Source: Bryobacteraceae bacterium (GTDB lineage: Bacteria; Acidobacteriota; Terriglobia; Bryobacterales; Bryobacteraceae). From it: DNA of 64,000 nucleotides. Both the position numbers and the translations under genes were made by a program. The DNA lies in contig JASHNT010000078.1 in assembly GCA_030041495.1 (NCBI GenBank), positions 1 to 64,000 of the forward strand, written 5' to 3'. Shown here in pieces: positions 45,656 through 54,331 of the stretch; positions within the stretch are counted from its first letter, which is position 1; every line of letters starts with the position of its first letter. Below the pieces are notes generated by a model. That model was not told where the DNA came from, did no database searches, and saw nothing but the letters and a program-made list of their open reading frames with translations.

Positions 45656-47631
45656 CGGTAGCTTTGACATATCAGCGTGACCACGTGCTGGCCGCGCGGC
45701 AGCAGCAACACCTGCCCGGTGAATTGCGGCTGAATCGCGGCTCCGTCGATTTCAACTCGCGCCGGCATGCGATCGAGCTTGGCCAATGCACGGGCTTCGC
45801 TGCGGTAGGCGAATTCGACGCTGGTTGCGGTCGCCGCGGCGGATTTGAGCTCGGCGTTGAGAGATTCGATGCGCAGGGGCGGAAGGTCCGGAGAAGGCTC
45901 GATCGAATGCGTTCCCGCTGGCAGCCAGACGGTGAAGGGATCGGCAATGGGCCACAACTTGCCATTGACCCGGACGGGGCCCTGCCAGGCCACGCCGGCG
46001 CCGCGGGCCGCCTGGACGGTCATTTTCGAGCCCGTTCTTTCGACGCGTTCAACAGTGGAGGCCGAAGCAGCCAATAGCGCCCAATCCTGCTGCAGGATGG
46101 AGTGTTCGAAATACAGCGCCACGCGCGGGAAGCTGAGCGCGGCTGCGTGGACCAGCTCAAACAATTCGACGCCGGTTTGTTGTTTTGTTGGATAGACGTC
46201 CTGGTAACGCTCGACTACGTTGATGTCGATGGCAAGCCGGTCCTGATGGGGCGTTAGCGGCCTGTAGCGCGCGGCGATTTCCGGATAGCGCTGCGGACCG
46301 AGGTTCCAGATGGTGGCGGGGTCTTCAATCAGGAAAGTGAAATCGTGCGCGCCTAAGAGCGGAAGAGTGCGCGAGACATCCGCGCCGATTTTCTCCCGCA
46401 TGCTGGGATCGAAGCGGTCATCGACGTGGGTGAGCACCAGGTCGAGGTACGGCTTGGAGGCGCGAAGCTGTTCGGCTTGCGCGATCCATTCGGCTTGCTG
46501 GCGCGCAACGAGATCGGCGCGGAAATCGAGGAAGCCCTTGAGTCCGGCGGTGTTGAAGGCGAGCCGGCGCGGCGAGGCGGGATCGAACAAGTCGTGAGGA
46601 TCGAAACCAGCCAGTGAACGAAAGGCTGCGCGAACGTCATTGTTCATGGGTGTGAAGCGCGCGGGATTGTCATAGCCTTCGAGCGATTCGAAATACAGCT
46701 CCGCCAAGTCGATTCCATCCCAGTCGAATCGGTCCATCAGGTCGCGCACGCCGGCTGAAACGGCGCGAAAAGCGTCCCGATTGGTGAGATTGATCAGCTT
46801 GCGCCAATCGAGCTGGGCGTCTTGCAGGAGCGCAGTTTGTTCGCGCCACTCGGGATGCTGGTCCCAGAACTTGTCGCTGACGTGCGGCAGCTCAAACCAG
46901 GCGTAGACCAGAATACCGTTGCGATGACAGGCGTCGATCAAGCGGCGCAGATACTCGTCCGATTGCGGATCGCGCTCCCAGTAATGCCAGGCCGCGATTT
47001 GCAAGGCGGCGATGCCGGCGGCGCGCCACTTCGGCGCGAGGTAATCGACATCGACATTCAGCCGATAGGAGGAGTCGAAGAAGGCCCACAGATTTTGCGC
47101 ACGGAAGGGCGCGGCAAGGCCGAGATCGGCGAGGGCTTGTGGCAAATACGGGTAGCGTTCGTAGCCGTGGGCGCCGGGAGACGTGGCGATCCACAGAACC
47201 GCGCCTTGCCCGCGGCGGAAACCCGCCATGAGCGGCGCGCCCTGGTGGCGCTCCCGCATGAAGACTTGCGCGCCGGGGGGAAGGTCGAAGACGGGGAGAT
47301 CTTCGTCCTGGTCCCAAATAATGTCGAGCTTGGGCGCACGCAGCTCCTCGGCAGCGCGGACGCTGACACGTTTCTCGGCAGCGTGGAAGCCGAAAGCCGA
47401 GGCGGCCGGCGAATCGCCTTCAACGATGAGGATGGTGCCGTGCTCGACCTTTGACGAGAGGCCGGGATCGGCGCTGGCTGCGACCACAACGCCGTCCGCG
47501 CCGGGCAGGAGTCCGATGGAGGAGAGAATCGCGGGCCAGGCGCCGGGGATGTCGCTGGAAACCTGGTAGCCAAGCGGGCCGGCGAATACGGCGCACGCAA
47601 ACAGGAGCTGCACGCTAGCGAGTGAACGCAT
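45637..47631 (-). CDS. Secreted TIM-barrel hydrolase-like protein
   Basis: A 664-residue protein with a signal peptide (LASVQLLFACAVFAG). Residues about 20-185 form an alpha/beta domain ending in a GQGAVLWIATSPGAHGY strand, like a degenerate class-I-amidotransferase-type fold. Residues about 190-440 look like a TIM barrel: IDACHRNGILVYAWFELPH, the DWDGIDLAELYFES strand with candidate acids, and LDLVLTHVDDRF. The C-terminal 170 residues are beta-rich and end in a strand-forming region. The layout resembles PelA/PgaB-type polysaccharide hydrolases, but no close family is recognised. Its ATG overlaps the TPR-barrel gene by 17 bases. Confidence 0.6.
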   Translation of the reverse strand: MRSLASVQLLFACAVFAGPLGYQVSSDIPGAWPAILSSIGLLPGADGVVVAASADPGLSSKVEHGTILIVEGDSPAASAFGFHAAEKRVSVRAAEELRAPKLDIIWDQDEDLPVFDLPPGAQVFMRERHQGAPLMAGFRRGQGAVLWIATSPGAHGYERYPYLPQALADLGLAAPFRAQNLWAFFDSSYRLNVDVDYLAPKWRAAGIAALQIAAWHYWERDPQSDEYLRRLIDACHRNGILVYAWFELPHVSDKFWDQHPEWREQTALLQDAQLDWRKLINLTNRDAFRAVSAGVRDLMDRFDWDGIDLAELYFESLEGYDNPARFTPMNNDVRAAFRSLAGFDPHDLFDPASPRRLAFNTAGLKGFLDFRADLVARQQAEWIAQAEQLRASKPYLDLVLTHVDDRFDPSMREKIGADVSRTLPLLGAHDFTFLIEDPATIWNLGPQRYPEIAARYRPLTPHQDRLAIDINVVERYQDVYPTKQQTGVELFELVHAAALSFPRVALYFEHSILQQDWALLAASASTVERVERTGSKMTVQAARGAGVAWQGPVRVNGKLWPIADPFTVWLPAGTHSIEPSPDLPPLRIESLNAELKSAAATATSVEFAYRSEARALAKLDRMPARVEIDGAAIQPQFTGQVLLLPRGQHVVTLICQSYRQNVPR

Positions 47632-49465
47632 ACCAGACTCCTACTCGAACTTCGGTGTAGTTGGGACGGCGCGGGTTGTATTCGTTGAAGAGATACGCGC
47701 CGCGCAGCAGGCTGATCGAAAGTGTGACCGGCGAGTTGTCGAAGCGGAAGCGTGCGCCGGGGCCGGTTTCGACGTAGTTGGCCCAGTATTGGCGCTGCGC
47801 GTCGGCGGTCATGTTGGCGTTCCACAGAAATTGCGCGTGAAAACCGCCAGTTTCGGCCGAGCGCAGCGTGTAACCCGCGCGATTTTGCAGGTACAGCAGA
47901 GAATCGTCGTTGAAGCGGCTGACGAAGATGCCGTCAATATTGGCTTCCGCGAAGAGGCCGTGTGAGCCTTTCGTCAACAAGTTGCCGAATCCCTTGGCGT
48001 AGGAGACGCCGCCGCGATAATCCGGCATGAAGCGGCGGCGAATGGTTGGACTCTCCAGGTACACCAGAGCTTCGCCGGATTCGAACCAGCCGACCAGACC
48101 GTGCCAGGGATGGGTATCGAGGCCCGCGGCCAGAATGGCGCTGCGCTCGGAGAGATACTGCGGACCGAACTGGGCATTGACTTCGCCGCGCACGTCGCCC
48201 AGGAAGCGCAGCGAAAGATAGGGGCGAATAAAGGGCACCGCGCGCCAGCGCATCTCGGTTTTGACTTGCGCGTAGCCGAACAGATCCTGCCAGCGCGAGG
48301 AGTAGAGCGGGTACATCCAGAAAGTGGTGCGAAAGAGCTCGAGGTCCGGCGCAAGGTTGCGATACGCCTTCGACGCCTCGGCGGCAACCGACGGATCGGA
48401 GCTACGCCTGGCCAGGTCAAACCAACGCAGAGCCGTCTCATCATCCTTGAGCATGTTGAAGGTCCAGCCGAGCTTCAGCATGACTTGGTCGTCGGACGGG
48501 TCGGCTTCATGAGCCAGCTCCAAATACTTGAGCGCGTCGGCCATGTAACCTTTTTCGAAGCTACGGAGGCCAAGGGTTTTCGCGTCGTCGGAGAGCGGCA
48601 CTTCGCTAGGGCGGGACTGCAGGACCGCGGGCGGAGAGGCCGGAACGGGGTAACCCTCCTGATAGGTGACATCGCGCTGCAGTTGGAGATTGCCGGGATC
48701 GAGCGCCAGAGCGCGCTGAAACTCGGATAGATAGGGATAGCGCGCGGGCAACAGGGCTCGGGCCTGTTCCGAAACGCGCGGCGAACCGCCTCTCCACGCC
48801 GCGATCCAGGCGGCAGTCGCGTCCTTGTCACGGTGAAGCGCCGTCCAGGCGCGCCCCAGTTCCAGCAGCAGGTCGCGCCGATCGCTGCGCAGCTTCCATG
48901 CCCGTTCATAATGCTCGGCTGCGAGCGCGGCATCGTCGCGCTGCGTGGCCAGCTTGGCCAACTCTTCGTGCGCGCTGAAATTGTCTGGATCGGCGGCGAG
49001 TGCAGCTTGCCAGCGCGCGATGCCCTCGCGCAGGGGGCGGTCGACGTTCTCGAACGCCTGGGCCGCGTCGGCGTTTCCGGCATTCTTCAGGCGCTCGAAC
49101 GTCCGGCGAGCCTCTGCCACCTGTTGCGTTTCGTAGCACAGGTACGCGTATTCGAGCGCGACGCGGTCGTCGCCGGGAGTTTGCGGCAGAGAGGCTTCGA
49201 GGCGCATCACTTTCGCGAACTGGTCGCGCGCGGCTTCGGTTTCGCCGACCTTCAGCAATGTATAAGCAAGATCCTTACGAATCGCCGTGTTCCGGGGCGC
49301 CGACGCAAGTGCCTGCTCAAAATAGGCGATGGCGCGGTCGTAATCCTTAGCGTGCAGCGCGGCATAGCCTTGATCAGCCGGGGCCGCGTCAGCCGGACCG
49401 GGCTGCGCCAGCGCCGTACTCCCAATCGCTAGCCCCAGGCAGAATCCGATGAATCTGTTGCCCAT
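47615..49465 (-). CDS. TPR protein with C-terminal outer-membrane beta-barrel
   Basis: A 616-residue protein. Signal peptide with cleavage near ALAQPG. Residues about 30-340 are TPR repeats (QGYAALHAKDYDRAIAYFEQAL, then LRSFEKGYMADALKYLELAHEA). Residues about 370-616 are strand-rich with many aromatics and end in VRVGVWYAFTR, a typical outer-membrane barrel terminus. TPR plus barrel is the layout of PgaA, BcsC and PelB exporters of polysaccharide. It starts an operon with the TIM-barrel protein. No synthase is in the pair. Confidence 0.72.
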   Translation of the reverse strand: MGNRFIGFCLGLAIGSTALAQPGPADAAPADQGYAALHAKDYDRAIAYFEQALASAPRNTAIRKDLAYTLLKVGETEAARDQFAKVMRLEASLPQTPGDDRVALEYAYLCYETQQVAEARRTFERLKNAGNADAAQAFENVDRPLREGIARWQAALAADPDNFSAHEELAKLATQRDDAALAAEHYERAWKLRSDRRDLLLELGRAWTALHRDKDATAAWIAAWRGGSPRVSEQARALLPARYPYLSEFQRALALDPGNLQLQRDVTYQEGYPVPASPPAVLQSRPSEVPLSDDAKTLGLRSFEKGYMADALKYLELAHEADPSDDQVMLKLGWTFNMLKDDETALRWFDLARRSSDPSVAAEASKAYRNLAPDLELFRTTFWMYPLYSSRWQDLFGYAQVKTEMRWRAVPFIRPYLSLRFLGDVRGEVNAQFGPQYLSERSAILAAGLDTHPWHGLVGWFESGEALVYLESPTIRRRFMPDYRGGVSYAKGFGNLLTKGSHGLFAEANIDGIFVSRFNDDSLLYLQNRAGYTLRSAETGGFHAQFLWNANMTADAQRQYWANYVETGPGARFRFDNSPVTLSISLLRGAYLFNEYNPRRPNYTEVRVGVWYAFTR

Positions 49466-49512
49466 GCCGGAATACAGATAGTGCCCGGCAGGGCCGATTC
49501 ATCTCAGTTGGA

Positions 49513-49528
49513 CTGCGGCTCACCGCAG
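49513..49528. repeat. Hairpin between lepA and the TPR-barrel gene
   Basis: CTGCGG-CTCA-CCGCAG, a perfect 6-bp stem with a tetraloop, in the 259-base gap after lepA. No T-run follows it on the minus strand, so it is not a convincing terminator. Nothing else stands out in this gap. Confidence 0.35.
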
Positions 49529-49724
49529 TGGATCGCCAAGGGGACTGAGTGTACTTCCGCGACGGATCGTTTACGTTGACGCGAACAAAGCGGATTCGCG
49601 GATTCTTCTCCATTTACCAGGGCCTGCAAAAACTGCGACCGGTCGTTAAAATCCTGCGGATCGCAACGCAAGCGGCTCGTCCCAGCACGAGCGCTTTGAG
49701 GATCGAGTCGCGCATCGGCGAGCC

Positions 49725-51539
49725 TTACTCGGATTCGCTCGATCCGCCGACCTTCAGCACGGCGAGAAACGCTTCCTGGGGGATCTCCACTTTGCCCACG
49801 CGCTTCATGCGGCGCTTGCCTTCCTTCTGCTTTTCGAGCAGCTTGCGTTTGCGCGTGATATCGCCGCCGTAGCACTTGGCCAGCACGTTCTTGCGCATGG
49901 CCGCGATGTTTTCGCGCGCGATGATCTTGTTGCCGATGGCCGCCTGCAGGGCGACCTCGAACATCTGGCGCGGGATCAATTTACGCAACCGGTCGATCAG
50001 AGCCTTGCCGCGCTCATAGGCGAAATCCTGATGGACGATCATCGATAGAGCGTCAACAGGTTCGCCGGCCACCAGCACGTCCATCTTGACCATTTTCGAA
50101 ATGCGATAGCCGCTCAAATGATAGTCGAGCGAGGCGTAGCCGCGGGAGGCGGACTTCAAGCGGTCGTAAAAGTCGAGCACGATCTCGTTCAAAGGCAGCT
50201 CGTATTCCAGCAGCACTCTGCCGGTGCCGATGTATTCGAATTTTTTCTGGATGCCGCGCTTCTCTTCAAGCAGCTTCAGGATTTCGCCGATGGACTCCTC
50301 ACGCGTGATGACGGTGGCGTCGATGATCGGCTCCTCAATCTGCTTGATCTCGGCCGGATTCGGGAATTTCGCCGGGTTGTCGACCTCGATCACGCTGCCG
50401 TCGAGTTTCGTGATCTTGTAGCGCACGCCGGGCGCAGTGGTGATCAGATCGATTTTGAACTCGCGCTCCAGGCGCTCCTGCACGATCTCCAGATGCAGCA
50501 GCCCGAGAAAACCGCAGCGGAAGCCGAAGCCGAGCGCCAGCGAATTTTCGGGCTCATAGCTGAAGGCGCTGTCGTTAAGGCGCAGCTTTTCGAGCGCATC
50601 GCGCAGGAGCCCGTGCTCGTGCGACTCAACAGGATACAGGCCGGCGAAGACCATAGCCTTGAGAGGCTCGAAGCCGGGGAGAGGCTCGGCGGCCGGGTCG
50701 GACTGATCCATGATGGTGTCGCCGATTTGCGCGTCGGAGACGGTTTTGATGTTGGCGAACAGGAAACCGACCTCGCCGGCAGCGAGTTCGTCGCAGGGGA
50801 TGGGCTTGGGCGATTGATAGCCGAGCCCCTCCACTTCATAGACGCCGTTGGTGGCCCACAGAAGAATCTTCTGCCCCTTGCGGATTCTGCCTTCGACCAC
50901 GCGGGTCAGGATGATGACGCCGCGATAGGGGTCGAACCAGGAATCGAAGATCAGGGCGCGCAACGGGGCGTTGGGCGAGCCCTTGGGAGGCGGCACGCGA
51001 TGCACCACCGCTTCGAGCGTGTCTTCAATACCGATGCCGTTCTTGGCGCTGACCAGCAGGGCGTCGGTCGCGTCCAGGCCGATCAAATGCTCGATCTGTT
51101 CGCGGATGCGGTCCGGCTCAGCCGAAGGCAGATCGATTTTGTTGATGACCGGAATGATCTCGAGGTTGTGGTGCAGAGCAAGGTAGGTATTCGCCAGCGT
51201 CTGCGCTTCCACGCCCTGGGAGGCGTCCACCACCAGCAGCGCGCCCTCGCAGGCCTGCAGACTGCGGGAAACTTCGTAGCTGAAATCGACGTGACCGGGC
51301 GTGTCGATCAGGTTGAGCTGATAATCGAGGCCGTCCTTGGCGCGGTAATTCAGGCGCACCGCGTGAGCCTTGATGGTGATGCCGCGCTCGCGCTCCAGAT
51401 CCATCGAGTCCAGCACCTGCGCCTGCATCTCGCGCTGCGAAAGCGCGCCGGTGACCTCCAGCAGACGGTCCGCCAGCGTGGACTTGCCGTGATCGATGTG
51501 GGCGATAATGCTGAAATTTCGGATTCTTTGGGGATCCAT
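49725..51539 (-). CDS. lepA: Elongation factor 4 (LepA)
   Basis: A 604-residue translational GTPase. P-loop [17 protein letters not shown] and NKIDLP are intact; the C-terminal half has the EF-G-like domains and the LepA-specific end [25 protein letters not shown]. It promotes correct ribosome assembly and remodelling of stalled ribosomes, and it is membrane-associated in the family. It is divergent from ribH across 58 bases. Confidence 0.96.
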   Translation of the reverse strand: MDPQRIRNFSIIAHIDHGKSTLADRLLEVTGALSQREMQAQVLDSMDLERERGITIKAHAVRLNYRAKDGLDYQLNLIDTPGHVDFSYEVSRSLQACEGALLVVDASQGVEAQTLANTYLALHHNLEIIPVINKIDLPSAEPDRIREQIEHLIGLDATDALLVSAKNGIGIEDTLEAVVHRVPPPKGSPNAPLRALIFDSWFDPYRGVIILTRVVEGRIRKGQKILLWATNGVYEVEGLGYQSPKPIPCDELAAGEVGFLFANIKTVSDAQIGDTIMDQSDPAAEPLPGFEPLKAMVFAGLYPVESHEHGLLRDALEKLRLNDSAFSYEPENSLALGFGFRCGFLGLLHLEIVQERLEREFKIDLITTAPGVRYKITKLDGSVIEVDNPAKFPNPAEIKQIEEPIIDATVITREESIGEILKLLEEKRGIQKKFEYIGTGRVLLEYELPLNEIVLDFYDRLKSASRGYASLDYHLSGYRISKMVKMDVLVAGEPVDALSMIVHQDFAYERGKALIDRLRKLIPRQMFEVALQAAIGNKIIARENIAAMRKNVLAKCYGGDITRKRKLLEKQKEGKRRMKRVGKVEIPQEAFLAVLKVGGSSESE

Positions 51540-51597
51540 GCTGTACGAGCAAAGTTCGGTATGATGAAGCCGAAGCCGGTATCTCGATTATCACACG

Positions 51598-52071
51598 ATG
51601 TCCCGCGAATCCCCACACTGGAACAGCGATGCCCGTGGATTGCGCTTCGCCATCGTGGTGGCGCGGTTCAACTCCGGCATCACGGAAAAGCTGCTGGCTG
51701 GCGCGCAGCAGGCCTTGACCGAGGCTGGAGCGAAAAGCAGCCGGGTATTCTGGGTACCCGGCGCGTTTGAATTGCCGCTGGCGGCGCAGGCGCTGGCCAA
51801 AGGCTTTGACGCGATCATCGCGCTAGGAGCAGTGATCCGCGGCGAGACTCCGCATTTCGATTACGTCGCAGGCGCGGCCGCGCAGGGTTTGCAGCGGGTG
51901 ATGCTGGACACGGCAACACCGGTCGCTTTCGGCGTGCTGACGACCAATACTTCGGCCGAGGCGGAGGCTCGTGCGGGAGGGGCACACGGCAACAAAGGCT
52001 ACGATGCGGCCATGACGGCGGTCGCGATGGCGCGCTTCGGAAAGCCCGTCGCCAAGGCGAAGAAAAAGTAG
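51598..52071 (+). CDS. ribH: 6,7-dimethyl-8-ribityllumazine synthase
   Basis: A 157-residue protein of the riboflavin pathway that condenses the ribitylaminouracil with dihydroxybutanone phosphate. Motifs: [41 protein letters not shown] and [11 protein letters not shown]. It is followed after one base by nusB, the usual ribH-nusB pair. A -10-like TATGAT lies at 51560-51565. No FMN riboswitch is visible. Confidence 0.95.
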   Translation: MSRESPHWNSDARGLRFAIVVARFNSGITEKLLAGAQQALTEAGAKSSRVFWVPGAFELPLAAQALAKGFDAIIALGAVIRGETPHFDYVAGAAAQGLQRVMLDTATPVAFGVLTTNTSAEAEARAGGAHGNKGYDAAMTAVAMARFGKPVAKAKKK

Positions 52072-52072
52072 C

Positions 52073-52507
52073 ATGCCCGCCCGCCACCGCTCCCGCCAGC
52101 GCGCTCTGCAGGTCCTGTTTCTGTGGGACCAGCGCAAGCAGCCGATCAATGAAGCGATCTCCTCCTACTACGCGACTTTGGGGAGCGAAGACGAACCCGC
52201 CAGCATCACAGAACCGGACCAATTCATGGAAACGCTGGTGCGCGGCGCGGCGGAGCAGGCTGAGGAGATCGACCGGCGTATTCGGGAGAAGTCCGAGAAT
52301 TGGCGATTGGAGCGAATGCCGGCCGTGGATCGCAACATTCTGCGCATGGCCGTTTACGAAATGACCGGCGTGGGAACGCCCGCGGCGGTGGTGATCGACG
52401 AAGCGCTGGAACTGGCGCGCCAGTTTTCGAGCGATGAGTCGGTGAGTTTCATTAACGGCGTGCTGGACGCCGTGCATCGCAGCTCCGGGTTAGAACAGGC
52501 GCAGTGA
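52073..52507 (+). CDS. nusB: Transcription antitermination factor NusB
   Basis: A 144-residue all-helical protein that with NusE/S10 binds boxA of rRNA leaders. Family marks: RHRSRQRALQVLFLWDQ at the start, DRNILRMAVYEM and VVIDEALELARQFSSDESVSF near the end. It starts one base after ribH. Its stop overlaps the GTG of the methyltransferase gene. Confidence 0.95.
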   Translation: MPARHRSRQRALQVLFLWDQRKQPINEAISSYYATLGSEDEPASITEPDQFMETLVRGAAEQAEEIDRRIREKSENWRLERMPAVDRNILRMAVYEMTGVGTPAAVVIDEALELARQFSSDESVSFINGVLDAVHRSSGLEQAQ

Positions 52508-53244
52508 ATCCGCCGCGGGTGGTCCTGCCTCTGCGCGTGGTTCTGGTGGACCCGCGCAATCCCTTGAATATCGGCGCAGCAGCGCGGGCCATGAGCAATT
52601 TCGGATTCTCCGATATGCGGCTGGTGAATCCGTACCGCGTGGCTTTCCGCGAAGCGAAGTCGGCGGTCAAGTCGCAGCACGTGCTGGCCGCAGCGCGGGA
52701 GTACGCGAGCGTCGCCGACGCAATCGCCGATTGCGCGTTGGTGGTCGGCACCACTTCCCGGGGGCCGCGCGCGCTAGAGCATCCTTTGCGGCGTGTGGAG
52801 CAAGGCGGGCGCTTGATCGTGAAGCGTCTGGCCTCCGCGCCCGTGGCGTTATTGTTCGGGTCGGAGAAATTCGGCTTGTCCAATGACGCGATGAGCCACT
52901 GCCATTGGCTGATGCGCATTCCTACGCGCGAGGAACATGGCTCCATGAACCTGGGCCAAGCGGTAGCCGTGTGCCTGTATGAGCTGGCGCGCAAGCCGGC
53001 GCAGACGCTGGCGCCACCGCCGTCGAAGCCGCTTGCGAGGGCCGAAGACCTGGAGCGCATCACCATGCTGCTCGAAGAGGTGTTGGCGCGCTGCGGTTAT
53101 GTGCACGCGCCGGTGGAAGCTTCCACGCAGCTCAAGCTGAGGAGATTGGTTCGGCGCATGCAGCTCAACGCGCACGATGCCACGGTGTGGCTGGGTATGT
53201 TGCGGCAGATGCGCTGGAAGCTGTTTGACCAGCCGGGCACGTGA
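52504..53244 (+). CDS. SpoU/TrmH-superfamily RNA 2'-O-methyltransferase (TrmJ-like)
   Basis: A 246-residue SPOUT methyltransferase. Motif 1 NPLNIGAAARAMSNFGF, the SAM-knot motif 2 LLFGSEKFGLSN and motif 3 IPTREEHGSMNLGQAV fit the TrmJ/LasT branch, which methylates position 32 of tRNAs. A C-terminal helical extension of about 80 residues resembles the TrmJ tail. The GTG start overlaps nusB (GTGA). Exact target RNA unproven. Confidence 0.85.
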   Translation: MNPPRVVLPLRVVLVDPRNPLNIGAAARAMSNFGFSDMRLVNPYRVAFREAKSAVKSQHVLAAAREYASVADAIADCALVVGTTSRGPRALEHPLRRVEQGGRLIVKRLASAPVALLFGSEKFGLSNDAMSHCHWLMRIPTREEHGSMNLGQAVAVCLYELARKPAQTLAPPPSKPLARAEDLERITMLLEEVLARCGYVHAPVEASTQLKLRRLVRRMQLNAHDATVWLGMLRQMRWKLFDQPGT

Positions 53245-53273
53245 TACGCGCGGGCTGCTACCCTTAGAACTGC

Positions 53274-53498
53274 ATGACCAAAGTCACTCTACACTACGAT
53301 TTAGAGCGGCCACTGGCCGGCGAAGATCTGGACAACATCGCGAACATACACGGCGTCTACGGAATGGCGCGGGTGCGGGTTGCGCCGTCGCTCGACAAGC
53401 TGACCGTGGACTACGACGCTTCGCGCCTGATGAAAAAAGATGTCGAGGCGGTGTTGCTCGGTTTTGGACTGCCGATCCGGACGGCGGCGGCAGCTTGA
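53274..53498 (+). CDS. Small HMA-fold-like protein lacking metal cysteines
   Basis: A 74-residue protein with beta-alpha-beta-beta-alpha-beta pattern: TKVTLHYDLER, a helix LDNIANIHGVYGM, ARVRVAPSLDKLTVDYD, then MKKDVEAVLLGFGLPIRT. This matches heavy-metal-associated (HMA) domains (KVTVDYDP..., GFGxxI), but the CxxC pair is absent. It may be a degenerate copper-chaperone-like fold used for protein binding. ATG at 53274. It lies just before the MlaE gene, whose palindromic upstream site overlaps its stop. Confidence 0.6.
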   Translation: MTKVTLHYDLERPLAGEDLDNIANIHGVYGMARVRVAPSLDKLTVDYDASRLMKKDVEAVLLGFGLPIRTAAAA

Positions 53499-53519
53499 CT
53501 CGAGTCAATCCGTCATAAT
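53495..53519. promoter_or_regulatory. 14-bp perfect palindrome upstream of the Mla operon
   Basis: TTGACTCGAGTCAA at 53495-53508 is a perfect palindrome. It overlaps the stop of the HMA-like gene and is followed by a CATAAT -10-like box at 53514-53519. The first half looks like a -35 but is too close to the -10 (13 bases), so the site is more likely a regulator-binding operator, or a site needing an activator to use the promoter. Confidence 0.4.
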
Positions 53520-53572
53520 CGGAAACATGGCACGCGCCAGGGCGTGGAGAGCTCTGCCGGAGAGGGATTCGA

Positions 53573-54331
53573 TTGCTTGACTTCTTAAAACTCCCGGTTC
53601 AGAAGTTTCAGGATTTCATTCTTCTCGGCTTCAGCGCCGCAACCAACGTCTTTCGCAGCCCGCACTACTCCGACGACGTGTTCCTTCAAATGGACGCGAT
53701 CGGCGTGGGCTCATTGCCCATCGTGATGATGATCGGGTTCGTCAGCGGCGTCATCATGGCGATGCAGATGGCGCGCGCGCTCCAGACTTACGGCGCGGAG
53801 GGCGAAGTCGGCAAGATCGTTTCCGTGGCGCTGGTGCGCGAGCTGGGCCCGCTGTTGACGGCGCTGCTGGTGGCGGGACGAAACTCGAGCGGCATCGCGA
53901 GCGAAATCGGATCCATGCGCGTGACCGAGCAAATCGACGCGATGCGCGCGCTGGGCACCGACCCGATCCAGAAGCTGGTGACGCCGCGGCTGATCGCCAC
54001 CGCGTTCGTGCTGCCGCTGCTGACGGTAATCGCCGATTTTATCGGGTTGATCGGCGGGTTCCTGATCGCGCGCTATTTGTTGGATATTCCCACTTCGCAA
54101 TACTGGACCTCGGCGTGGCAGATTCTGGAGTACAACGATTTGGCGCAAGGCCTCATCAAGCCGTTCGTGTTCGCCATCATCATCGCCATGGTGGGATGCT
54201 TTTACGGACTGCGGACCACCGGCGGAACGCAGGGCGTCGGTAAAGCGACCACCACGGCGGTGGTTGTGGCGGACATTTGGATTTTTGTCTTCACCGCGCT
54301 GATCGGGCGCATTTTCCTGTATTTCGCATGA
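53573..54331 (+). CDS. ABC lipid-transport permease MlaE
   Basis: A 252-residue MlaE/YrbE permease of an MCE lipid transporter. Membrane helices with FSAATNVFRSPHY, the family motif ALVRELGPLLTALLVAGRN and IGSMRVTEQIDAMRALGTDP (about 118-137), and a late GCFYGLRTTGGTQGVG. It forms the transmembrane core with MlaF. TTG start at 53573 with AGAGGG upstream. Stop overlaps mlaF (ATGA). Confidence 0.93.
   Translation: MLDFLKLPVQKFQDFILLGFSAATNVFRSPHYSDDVFLQMDAIGVGSLPIVMMIGFVSGVIMAMQMARALQTYGAEGEVGKIVSVALVRELGPLLTALLVAGRNSSGIASEIGSMRVTEQIDAMRALGTDPIQKLVTPRLIATAFVLPLLTVIADFIGLIGGFLIARYLLDIPTSQYWTSAWQILEYNDLAQGLIKPFVFAIIIAMVGCFYGLRTTGGTQGVGKATTTAVVVADIWIFVFTALIGRIFLYFA

Noticed and set aside
49389-49613. 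74-codon minus-strand frame between lepA and the TPR-barrel gene
   Set aside because: Overlaps the start of a well-supported signal-peptide gene and shows no recognisable pattern.
50118-51770. 550-codon frame antisense to lepA
   Set aside because: Conserved LepA motifs lie on the other strand; this is a GC-driven shadow.
53495-53519. TTGACT/CATAAT as an ordinary sigma70 promoter for mlaE
   Set aside because: Spacer is only 13 bases; the perfect palindrome suggests an operator instead.
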